Positions 39,502-47,388 of a DNA stretch of 64,000 bases are shown here, in pieces; within the stretch, counting starts at the first letter, position 1; each line of letters begins with the position of its first letter. This DNA comes from Methanocorpusculum vombati (GTDB lineage Archaea; Halobacteriota; Methanomicrobia; Methanomicrobiales; Methanocorpusculaceae). The translations under genes were made by a program, and so were the position numbers. Under the pieces are notes generated by a model. The model had not been told where the DNA came from. It worked only from the letters and a program-made list of their open reading frames with translations, and ran no database searches. Location of the stretch: contig NZ_JAPTGC010000003.1 in the NCBI RefSeq assembly GCF_026891935.1, positions 123,240-187,239 of the forward strand, given 5' to 3'.

Positions 39502-40162
39502 AGGTGACCACTCCGGCAAAATCGGTCAGTGGAAACTCGGCAACGGGTGCAGGAATAAACGCCTGGCTTTCCCTATCATACTTGGCTTTCTCTGCAAAAC
39601 AGGCAAGAGAGGTTTGTTTATTGTGCCCTGCCAAAATTTCATCGAATGCAAAGTCACGCCGTTTCACCTGCGTATCTGAAACAATTGCCCACTCTGAAAA
39701 TACAATCGGCTCTCCGGCATTTGTTTTCAGTGTTAGCGCATCACCGCAGAGAATATTCTTCTGTAAAAGAAACCTGATCGCATCTCTGAATGTTTCCTGA
39801 CAATTCTCCCCAAACAATTTGGAATACTCACAATCAAACCTCTCAAAAAGCCGTGCACGGCATTCCATAACATTATCCTCCAGAATGTCTATCCCATAGA
39901 GGCTGGATACTGCGATGAAAGCATACTTCTCATAATCACTTTGATTTTTCCGGTACCTTCTCAGGACAACTTTCAGTTTCCGGCAGAGAATTTCAATCAG
40001 AAAATTTCCGGTACCACAGGCAGGCTCAAGAAACCGTGAATCAATTCTTTCCGTCTCCTGAAGAACTAAATCCAGCATGGCATTCACCTCCCGCTCTGAG
40101 GTGAATACCTCTCCATGCTGCTCAACGCGACTCCGTGATCTGATCTGTCCGTCTGCTATCAT
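39494..40162 (-). CDS. Small N6-DNA-methylase-type subunit without NPPY
   Basis: 222 residues. Strong SAM motif I LEPACGTGNFLIEIL (45-59) and GIDILEDNV (acidic loop), but no NPPY catalytic motif. The C-terminal part (EPIVFSEWAIVSDTQVKRRDFAFDEILAG) is typical of the small subunit M proteins found beside Eco57I-type methylases. It may provide SAM binding or assembly for the larger methylase. First gene of the operon. Confidence 0.72.
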   Translation of the reverse strand: MIADGQIRSRSRVEQHGEVFTSEREVNAMLDLVLQETERIDSRFLEPACGTGNFLIEILCRKLKVVLRRYRKNQSDYEKYAFIAVSSLYGIDILEDNVMECRARLFERFDCEYSKLFGENCQETFRDAIRFLLQKNILCGDALTLKTNAGEPIVFSEWAIVSDTQVKRRDFAFDEILAGHNKQTSLACFAEKAKYDRESQAFIPAPVAEFPLTDFAGVVTYE

Positions 40163-40356
40163 TGATCGCCCCTCTCCTTTTGTATTTTATTTTATTTCTA
40201 TTAATGATAATATCTTTCACCGTCATTTTTCTAGTTTTTAAACATGGCTATTTTAAACATTTTATGTTGTTTTTATTTCATTGAATTTTATTATATTTGT
40301 AATTATTTTGTTATTTTACACAGAATAATTATCAAGTTACGACACATACCTTAGAA
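40163..40356. promoter_or_regulatory. AT-rich divergent control region of the RM-like island
   Basis: About 190 bases, markedly AT-rich compared with the flanks, between the methylase operon and an RHH gene. It holds several TATA-like stretches. AT-richness is consistent with horizontal transfer. Confidence 0.45.
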
Positions 40357-40710
40357 ATGACAAAAGACCTCAAAAAGGAAAAACCCAAAGGAACAAGCAT
40401 ACGTCTTCCCAATGATATCCTTTCCAAAGTAGAACAAATTCAACTACGGGAACGCACTGATCGAACGAGTGTCATCGTAAAAGCTGTTGAATACTGGGTG
40501 AGCGTCGACGGCAAAGCAACCTCTGACGGCGAATTTTTACAACGTCTGGATCAGATGGACACACGTATTGTAGAACTCACCTCTCTGGTGAAAGACTCTG
40601 AGGCTGAAATCATCCAGCTTCGTCAGACCATTGAAGACCTGAAAACACTCTCCATGAAACAAAACACCACCATTGACTTTCTCGTCGAAAAAATTCTTAA
40701 CCGGAAATAA
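40357..40710 (+). CDS. RHH regulator with coiled-coil tail
   Basis: 117 residues. RHH domain KGTSIRLPNDILSKVEQIQL ... DRTSVIVKAVEYWV, then a leucine-heptad coiled coil (IVELTSLVKDSEAEIIQLRQTIEDL). Divergent from the methylase/helicase operon across an AT-rich region, so it probably controls that operon, like restriction controller proteins. Confidence 0.68.
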   Translation: MTKDLKKEKPKGTSIRLPNDILSKVEQIQLRERTDRTSVIVKAVEYWVSVDGKATSDGEFLQRLDQMDTRIVELTSLVKDSEAEIIQLRQTIEDLKTLSMKQNTTIDFLVEKILNRK

Positions 40711-40872
40711 CCTAACGTATCGTGTCCCTCTCCTTCCTTATTCTAAAAATAAAAAAATATCTCCAGTCCTCTTTTTCACTCCGCGTAATGACTCTGCATG
40801 AAAATACCACTGCTCCCACCCAACCCGAAACCATTATAATACCTCACGCATCACCTAACCTCGGTATAACCT

Positions 40873-41955
40873 ATGACCATCATGAAGATTCGGGGTGGAG
40901 ATCTCGATCTCGTCGAGTATGAGTTCAGCTCATTTTACCCGGGCGAATGCCTGCACACCGCAGACATCACCCTCGCCCATGAACCCTGCCCGACAGGAGA
41001 CACCATAATAGCCCGTGCCCCCGCACGCATCCACCTCTCCGTACTTGACATGAACCGGTTCAGCCCCGGCACCCCCGGCGGCGGCGGACTCGGCTTTGCC
41101 ATCCAGATCTACTGCGAAGCAGCCGTCTCCTGCACAGACCGTGACATCATCATCGACTCGCCCCGCAAACTTCTTATCGAACACCTCGCCGCCGCCTTCA
41201 AAGCAGTCACCGGCTACACCGGCGGCTTTCGCATCAAAGCCGAAGACCACGGCCGCGAACACGTAGGCCTCGGCTCAACCTGCACCATTGCAACCGCCGT
41301 CGTCACCGCCATGAACGAAGCAACCGGCTGCCCCTTAAGCGCCGAAGACGTTCGTATGGTCATCGGCCACAACTACGTCGAAGAAACCGACGAAGAAGGC
41401 AAAGTCGCATTCGGCTTCGAAACCGGCGTAGGATCCGCCGCCAGCATCTTCGGCGGCATGACCTTCGTCGGCGACCGGCTTACCCGCATCTACAGCCACC
41501 CCTTCGCCGAAGGAAAAAACGTCTTCATCGTCATCCCCAGAATTCACGCCGAAGACGACAACGCCGGCCTCGAAGAGTTCACCCTCCTCATGAACCGCGC
41601 CCGAACCCTCGACTACCGCGACCGTGAACTCAAAGCCTACCTCCTCATGATGGACATGATCCCCTCCCTCGCCCGGGGCAACCTCAAACGCATGGGCGAC
41701 ACCATGTGGGAGATCGAATTCCGCGGCTCAAAACGTGCCGAAGTCCAGCATCACACCTTCATCCTCTACAGCCACATGAACGCCCTGCGGCATGCAGGCC
41801 TCGAGTTCGTGGCCATGAGCTCGGTCGGCCCCTCCATCTGCATCGTCACCGAAAAATCGGCTGCCGAAGTGCAGCCGGTTCTTGCCCCGCTGGGTCTTGA
41901 AATCGCCGTCGAAACAAAAGTGGACAACACCGGAATCGTTGTCACCCGGACCTGA
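40873..41955 (+). CDS. Beta-RFAP synthase-like GHMP-family protein
   Basis: 360 residues. RAPARIHLSVLDMNRF resembles the start of beta-ribofuranosylaminobenzene 5'-phosphate synthase, and PGGGGLGFAIQ and VGLGSTCTIATAVVTAMNEATG match the GHMP glycine-rich loops. This enzyme joins 4-aminobenzoate to PRPP in methanopterin synthesis. A TATA (CATTATAATA) near 40832 puts the transcription start about 12 bases before the ATG. A GHMP kinase of other specificity cannot be excluded. Confidence 0.68.
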   Translation: MTIMKIRGGDLDLVEYEFSSFYPGECLHTADITLAHEPCPTGDTIIARAPARIHLSVLDMNRFSPGTPGGGGLGFAIQIYCEAAVSCTDRDIIIDSPRKLLIEHLAAAFKAVTGYTGGFRIKAEDHGREHVGLGSTCTIATAVVTAMNEATGCPLSAEDVRMVIGHNYVEETDEEGKVAFGFETGVGSAASIFGGMTFVGDRLTRIYSHPFAEGKNVFIVIPRIHAEDDNAGLEEFTLLMNRARTLDYRDRELKAYLLMMDMIPSLARGNLKRMGDTMWEIEFRGSKRAEVQHHTFILYSHMNALRHAGLEFVAMSSVGPSICIVTEKSAAEVQPVLAPLGLEIAVETKVDNTGIVVTRT

Positions 41956-41960
41956 TTTCC

Positions 41961-42290
41961 ATGGCGTTCCTCTCCGCATGCAAACAGATGCTCCCGTATC
42001 TGGCCGTCTGCGGAGCCGCCTTTTACGGCCTTCCCCTTCTTGGGGAAGACACCGGCTATTTTATTGTCCTTCTCCTTATCATCCTGCCGCTGCTCTGCCT
42101 TACCGCCGGAATACTCTACGGCTACTTCTCCGGATTTCATCCGGCCTTGCCGCTGTTCGTAACCCTGCTCTTTCTGCCGACCGTATATCTCTACTACAAC
42201 ACCACCGCTCTCGCCTACGCATGTGCATTTCTCTTCATCACCTTCGTCGGCAACGGCGCCGGATGGTTTGCCGGACAATCGCGGCATTAA
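41961..42290 (+). CDS. Small integral membrane protein
   Basis: 109 residues, four hydrophobic segments (LAVCGAAFYGLPLL; YFIVLLLIILPLLCLTAGIL; LPLFVTLLFLPTVYLYY; YACAFLFITFVGNGAGW). Small families of this shape occur in Firmicutes and archaea without known function. It starts 5 bases after the previous stop, likely co-transcribed. Confidence 0.65.
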   Translation: MAFLSACKQMLPYLAVCGAAFYGLPLLGEDTGYFIVLLLIILPLLCLTAGILYGYFSGFHPALPLFVTLLFLPTVYLYYNTTALAYACAFLFITFVGNGAGWFAGQSRH

Positions 42291-42316
42291 TCATTTCCAA
42301 AAACCAATAGATTTCC

Positions 42317-43246
42317 ATGCACTGTATTGTTACCGGCGGTGCCGGATTTATCGGCTCGCATCTCGTGGACCTCCTCCTCTCCCGGGGCGACTCAGTCACG
42401 GTTATCGACTCCATGGTCGCCGGCCGGATGATGAACCTCGAACACAATATCGGCGCTCTCGCATCCTTCCGGCACGCCGACCTCCTCGACGACGGCTGGC
42501 AGGACCTCTTTGCCGGAGCCGACCGCGTCTATCACATCGCCGCCGACCCGGACGTCCGCGGATCCGCCCGGAAATCATTTGAAGTGTACCAGAATAACGT
42601 GACCGCAACCGTTCGTGTCCTGGAAGCCATGAAAGAACACGGCGTCAAAGAGATCGTCTTCACCTCCACCTCTACCGTCTACGGCGAAGCAGCCGTCATC
42701 CCGACGCCGGAGAATTACGCCCCCATGGTGCCCATCTCCATCTACGGCGCAAGCAAACTCGCCTGCGAAGCCATGATCTCAGCGTATGCAGCAACCTACG
42801 GCATGAAAGCCTGGGTGTACCGGTTTGCAAACATTATCGGTTCCCGGAGCACCCACGGAGTGATTTATGATTTCGTGCAGAAGCTCCGGAAAGATCCCAC
42901 ACAGTTGGAAATCCTCGGTGACGGCCGGCAGAGCAAATCCTATCTGGCAGTGGAAAACTGCGTCGCAGCAATGGTCTACGCCCCAACCGTCTCGGACGGG
43001 ACGTTTAATGTGTTTAATATCGGATCTGAAGACTGGGTGAGTGTCAGGCGGATTGCCGAACTCATCGTCGAAGAAATGGATCTGAAAAACGTCTCCTTCC
43101 ACTTTACCGGCGGCGACCGCGGCTGGGTAGGCGACGTCCCCATGATGCGGCTTTCGGTGGAGAAGCTCAAGGCAACCGGATGGGAACCGGGCATCACCTC
43201 CGAAGAGAGTGTGCGGCGGGCAATCCGTGCAACCCTGGATGAATAA
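42317..43246 (+). CDS. NAD-dependent epimerase/dehydratase (GalE-like)
   Basis: 309 residues, extended short-chain dehydrogenase. Rossmann motif TGGAGFIGSHLVDLL (6-20), STSTVYG with the catalytic Ser/Thr, and YGASK (Tyr-Lys pair). The C-terminal substrate domain is the short type. Probably UDP-glucose 4-epimerase or a related nucleotide-sugar epimerase for surface glycans or exopolysaccharide. Confidence 0.85.
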   Translation: MHCIVTGGAGFIGSHLVDLLLSRGDSVTVIDSMVAGRMMNLEHNIGALASFRHADLLDDGWQDLFAGADRVYHIAADPDVRGSARKSFEVYQNNVTATVRVLEAMKEHGVKEIVFTSTSTVYGEAAVIPTPENYAPMVPISIYGASKLACEAMISAYAATYGMKAWVYRFANIIGSRSTHGVIYDFVQKLRKDPTQLEILGDGRQSKSYLAVENCVAAMVYAPTVSDGTFNVFNIGSEDWVSVRRIAELIVEEMDLKNVSFHFTGGDRGWVGDVPMMRLSVEKLKATGWEPGITSEESVRRAIRATLDE

Positions 43247-43267
43247 AAGATAAAATATTTTTTTCCC

Positions 43268-44176
43268 TTATTTCTGTGACGAACTCCGCTCCGCCCGCTT
43301 CTTCATCACCTGCAGCACGGCAAGGATTGCTGCGCCGAACAGACAGAAACCAAGGTGGAACGTCTCCCAGTTCATCGCCGGCAGAGGATCGGACAGCGTG
43401 GTAGACCCCAGAACAATTGCGTACAGCGACCCAATCAAAAGACCGACACAGAGATAGATCGTCTGCGACCGGTAACGAGCAAAACAGTGGCGGATCACCT
43501 TCGCACTGATGGCAAGCCCTGCGATCATGCCGAGACCGAACGCAATCAGCATGGGAATGTACGCAAACTCCCGGTGCAGCACCGCAGAGACCGCCGAGAT
43601 GAGCGGAACGTAGAGGCCCATGATTAAAAGAAGCGTCGACCCGGAGATGCCGGGAAGCACGAGGGCTGAGACCGCGATGATTGCCGCAACGAAGAGGAAC
43701 ACCGCAAGACCAAGTGACCCGTCCGCCAGATCAATGCCGCTTCCGCCGCCGACTACCGGACTCAGGGACATCAGAACCGGCACGACCGCAATACCGACCG
43801 CCGTAATGATGAGATGCAGGTAATGCCCTTTGAGGTACTCCTTCTCCTCCAGAATTACAATCGGCACCGCAGCAAGCGTCAGCCCGATAAAGACCGAACT
43901 AATCTCATAAATATAGGTATGAAACAGCGTCGAGAGGATGAGAACACAGACCAGGAACCCTCCTACCCATCCGCATCCGAGCTTGAACAGGAAGGGAAAT
44001 GCAGCTTTGCGTTCCGCATTCGTTCCGAGCAGGAAACAATGCACCGAGCTGATGAACTTTTCATAAAAGCCGAGAAGAAACGCAATCGTTCCGCCGGAAA
44101 CTCCCGGCACACTGTCGGCAACCGCCATGGATATTCCGCGGAGGATATCGGTTATATGTTGTACTATTCTGTGCAT
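43268..44176 (-). CDS. DUF368 polyprenyl-phosphate transporter (PopT-like)
   Basis: 302 residues with about eight TM segments. DUF368 signature RGISMAVADSVPGVSGGTIAFLLG near residues 14-37 and VLPGISGSTLLLIMGLY. PopT proteins return the undecaprenyl-phosphate lipid carrier across the membrane; an archaeal member would recycle dolichyl phosphate for N-glycans. It runs convergent with the neighbouring epimerase gene. Confidence 0.8.
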   Translation of the reverse strand: MHRIVQHITDILRGISMAVADSVPGVSGGTIAFLLGFYEKFISSVHCFLLGTNAERKAAFPFLFKLGCGWVGGFLVCVLILSTLFHTYIYEISSVFIGLTLAAVPIVILEEKEYLKGHYLHLIITAVGIAVVPVLMSLSPVVGGGSGIDLADGSLGLAVFLFVAAIIAVSALVLPGISGSTLLLIMGLYVPLISAVSAVLHREFAYIPMLIAFGLGMIAGLAISAKVIRHCFARYRSQTIYLCVGLLIGSLYAIVLGSTTLSDPLPAMNWETFHLGFCLFGAAILAVLQVMKKRAERSSSQK

Positions 44177-44298
44177 GGGAGTTCCTGTTGTTGTCTGTAG
44201 TATCGGGCGGCAGAGGTAATTAAGGATGAGGAAAAATTTTCCCGGTCTCTGATAAATCCCTTTATCTCATCTACCGGCCCATACTATTACGGCAAAAT

Positions 44299-45471
44299 AT
44301 GAAATATCTTCTGATTCTTGGAGACGGTATGGCGGACGAACCGATTCCGGAGCTTGGCGGCAAAACTCCGCTTGAGGTTGCAAAGAAACCGAACATGGAC
44401 CGCATCGCCCGCGAAGGAAGATGCGGCATGATGCGGACGGTTCCCGATTCCCAGGAACCCGGGTCGGATGTGGCCAACATGTCGATTCTGGGATACGATC
44501 CGGACAAATACTATACCAGTCGCGGTGCTCTGGAAGCGGTCAGCATGGGTGTTCCTTTCGGTCCGGCAGACCTTGCCTACCGCTGCAACTTTGTGACCAT
44601 TGAAAACGGGAAAATGAAGGACTTTGCCGCAGGTCACATATCCAGTGAGGAAGGCAGACAGTTGTTTGCATCGTTACAGGAACGCCTCAAAGATTTCGGC
44701 GTGAAGCTGTATCCGGGTGTTTCCTACCGCAATGTGCTGATGCTCCCCAACGGCAAAGGGTCCGTGACCAAGGCTCCGCATGATATTGTGGGCGAGCTGA
44801 TCGATCCGTATCTGCCGACCGGCGATGATGCAGCCGAGCTGCACCGGTATATGGTCATCTCCTACGATGTGTTTGCCAATCATCCGGTCAACAAGGCCCG
44901 GATAGCCGCAGGGAAAAACCCGGCAAACATGATCTGGCCGTGGAGCGGCGGGGCCAAACCGGCAATGCCCGCGTTTTCCGAGATGTTCGGCAAAAAAGGT
45001 GCGGTCATCTCCGCAGTAGATCTTCTCTTCGGTATCGCACGCTGTGCGGGAATGGATGTGGTGAAGGTTCCGGGTGCAACCGGCTATCTGGACACGGACT
45101 ATCTGGGCAAGGCAAAGGCTGCGGTTGAGACGCTGAAGGGCGATGCGGACTTTGTGTACATGCATGTCGAGGCGACCGACGAGGCGGGACATCTCGGTTC
45201 GGTTGAGGAGAAGATTAAGGCAATCGAGCGGCTGGACGAGGCGGTCGGCTATATTCTGGATCACTTCGACGGCTGTGTGATGCTGATGCCGGATCATCCG
45301 ACACCGATTGCAAAAAAGACCCATACCCGTGACCCCGTGCCGTTTGCGGTCCTTGGTCTTGAGGGGAAGGATGCGGTTTCGGTGTACACGGAGAAGGAGA
45401 TCGCAGAAAAGGGATCGTACGGCATGGTTCGATCAGTGGATCTGCTGAAGATGATCTTTGCAGAGAACTAA
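44299..45471 (+). CDS. apgM: Cofactor-independent phosphoglycerate mutase, archaeal type
   Basis: 390 residues. N-terminal metal site MKYLLILGDGMADEP, nucleophile loop GSDVANMSILGYDP (Ser in SDVANMS), and metal ligands VEATDEAGHLG and MPDHPTPIAKKTHTRDPVPF. It interconverts 3- and 2-phosphoglycerate. A CCCTTTATC TATA near 44259 predicts a short leader. Confidence 0.93.
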   Translation: MKYLLILGDGMADEPIPELGGKTPLEVAKKPNMDRIAREGRCGMMRTVPDSQEPGSDVANMSILGYDPDKYYTSRGALEAVSMGVPFGPADLAYRCNFVTIENGKMKDFAAGHISSEEGRQLFASLQERLKDFGVKLYPGVSYRNVLMLPNGKGSVTKAPHDIVGELIDPYLPTGDDAAELHRYMVISYDVFANHPVNKARIAAGKNPANMIWPWSGGAKPAMPAFSEMFGKKGAVISAVDLLFGIARCAGMDVVKVPGATGYLDTDYLGKAKAAVETLKGDADFVYMHVEATDEAGHLGSVEEKIKAIERLDEAVGYILDHFDGCVMLMPDHPTPIAKKTHTRDPVPFAVLGLEGKDAVSVYTEKEIAEKGSYGMVRSVDLLKMIFAEN

Positions 45472-45600
45472 TTTTTCTCTTTTTTTCCATACCTGTCTGA
45501 TTTTTCCGGCTGCGTCTGTTTTGCATCCGGTGTTTTTCCCGTATCATCATTGGGTACGGATTACTTTTATCCGGCATTATGTCCCATAGAAAAGGTACGT

Positions 45601-45891
45601 ATGTATGAGGGAACAGAAGTGGGGATGAACAGCTGGATTATTTTCGGCATTGTTATCATTGGATGTCTTATCCTGATTGCGGTCATCTCCCGCATCGAAA
45701 AGAAGTACAACAAGCGGTTCGTCAGTTCGCGTCAGGAGATCATTCTGGAGAATGCAGGCGAGCGGGCACAGGAGGTCTTCGCCGAGGAAAAACCGCCGGA
45801 GTTCGTGGTCGGCCAGGTGTATCAGATGGAGGACGGTACGCTTGCGAAGTATGCCGCTGATGGAAAGTTCTACAAAATAAAGGTAAAGTGA
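45601..45891 (+). CDS. Small one-TM protein
   Basis: 96 residues from ATG 45601 (an upstream start at 45550 is less likely). One TM helix (WIIFGIVIIGCLILIAVI), a basic patch (RIEKKYNKRF), and a soluble C-terminal beta hairpin-like region (GQVYQMEDGTLAKYAADGKFYKIKV). Just upstream of the TIGR04076 gene. Unknown function. Confidence 0.6.
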   Translation: MYEGTEVGMNSWIIFGIVIIGCLILIAVISRIEKKYNKRFVSSRQEIILENAGERAQEVFAEEKPPEFVVGQVYQMEDGTLAKYAADGKFYKIKVK

Positions 45892-45899
45892 GGGTCAGG

Positions 45900-46244
45900 A
45901 TGAAAAAGGTGAAGATAACCGTACTGAAAACAACGTTTGACGAGGAGCTTGCCCGCGAGTACGGCGTTCCGGGACTTGGTGCCTGCCCCATGCTGAAGGC
46001 CGGACAGGTATTTTATGCCGACTATGCAAAACCCGCAGGGTTCTGCGATGAAGCATGGAAAGCGATGTATCAGTATGTTTTTGCTCTCGCTCACGGTGCG
46101 GAAAAGGATCTTTTCTACTACGGCGACTGGATACGAACGCCGGGTGTTGCCATATGCAGCTGTAATGATGGTCTCCGGCCGGTCATCTTCAAGCTTGAGG
46201 CAACCGATGAGGTGTCGCAGATCGACTACGAACCGGTTCGCTAA
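45900..46244 (+). CDS. TIGR04076 family protein
   Basis: 114 residues from ATG 45900. VKITVLKTTFDEELAREYG, CPMLKAGQVF, then GFCDEAWKAMYQYVFALAHG and ICSCNDGLRPVIFKLEATDE match TIGR04076, a small Cys-containing family in anaerobes with no known function. A GTG twelve bases earlier is a possible alternative start overlapping the previous stop. Confidence 0.72.
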   Translation: MKKVKITVLKTTFDEELAREYGVPGLGACPMLKAGQVFYADYAKPAGFCDEAWKAMYQYVFALAHGAEKDLFYYGDWIRTPGVAICSCNDGLRPVIFKLEATDEVSQIDYEPVR

Positions 46245-46266
46245 CCTTTTTTTTCAAAAAAAATTT

Positions 46267-47325
46267 TCAGGAATGGGTTCCTGAGACCGACCATTTCCCG
46301 TCCGCAGTAACCGCCGCAAGGCAGACTACTGTTCCTCCGGCCTTCGGATTTTTCAGCAGATAGCGAAAGTCCGTGACTCCCGCCGGAATCACTACATCAC
46401 CCGCAACCGTTCCGTCCGCTTCATAGAACACCACGGCTGCCGGATTTTTGCCGGTGTTTGACATCGTCAGCATCTGATCTCCGGTGATCGCATAATACGG
46501 CGTCACTTCATCGCCCGTTCCGGAGATGGAGGTAAACGGCGCAGGGTTCATGGGAAGCGGCTGGGTGACCTCAAAACCCCAGTCTCCGGCGGTGTTTACG
46601 TTCAGGGTATAGGAACCGGCAACCGTCACCGGATAGACGATCTGTGTCTTGGCCGGCCCCGTATCCGAGTCCAGCGTTCCTGCCGCCAGTCCGTTCGCAT
46701 ACAGCGTTGCCGCGATCTGGTCAGACCCAAGGTAGTATCCGTTAAAGACGGCTACCCCTTTTTCCAGTGTAAACGGTGCGGATGTCATCGAGTTTGACCC
46801 GCTGATGAACATAATCCCGTTCGACCGGTAGTCATTGAAGGAGGCAAGACTCACCTCGTACGGGCCGTCCACGATCAAAGCCCACGTGCCCGACGCAATC
46901 ACGTCAAACGTATAGTATCCGGCTTCTTCAATCGCAAAAGCGGTCTTTCCTTCATACGCGTTCAGTTCGTTGAAGAGCATGTCCTGATGTTTCCCGTTCT
47001 TGGAAAGCCACACCACAAAGTTCCCGGACCCGTAGTTCTTTGCCGTCACCACAGACACCCCTTTGTCCAGCCAGATCTCCCAGGACTCGGTTGTCCCGGA
47101 CCCGTCTATCTGGTGCATGGGCATCTGGGTTCGTTCGGGCTTCGGGGTTGTTGTGGGGACCGGAGTTGCCGCGGTTGTCTGCGGGCTTGGGTGAATCGTT
47201 TCCGCAGGAGTCGGGGTGGGCGTTGGTGTTGTATCCGTTCCCGGCTGATATTGAATGCATCCCGCTGCAAGAACGAGTGCCGCAATCACCAGCAGCAGGG
47301 AGGATAGCAGGAAGAGTTTTCGCAT
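46267..47325 (-). CDS. Large secreted lipoprotein with Thr/Pro linker
   Basis: 352 residues. Lipobox VLAAGC at about residue 23, a Thr/Pro stalk (TPTPTPTPAETIHP...), then beta-rich repeated domains: TESWEIWLDKGVSVVTA and TSAPFTLEKGVAVFNGYY each introduce a similar unit. Surface-exposed by inference; no enzyme motif. Confidence 0.68.
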   Translation of the reverse strand: MRKLFLLSSLLLVIAALVLAAGCIQYQPGTDTTPTPTPTPAETIHPSPQTTAATPVPTTTPKPERTQMPMHQIDGSGTTESWEIWLDKGVSVVTAKNYGSGNFVVWLSKNGKHQDMLFNELNAYEGKTAFAIEEAGYYTFDVIASGTWALIVDGPYEVSLASFNDYRSNGIMFISGSNSMTSAPFTLEKGVAVFNGYYLGSDQIAATLYANGLAAGTLDSDTGPAKTQIVYPVTVAGSYTLNVNTAGDWGFEVTQPLPMNPAPFTSISGTGDEVTPYYAITGDQMLTMSNTGKNPAAVVFYEADGTVAGDVVIPAGVTDFRYLLKNPKAGGTVVCLAAVTADGKWSVSGTHS

Positions 47326-47388
47326 ACGGTATCTTTCGACGGCGGATGTGATAATGTTTCGGGATGGGAAAAAAGTATGCGAAAAAAA

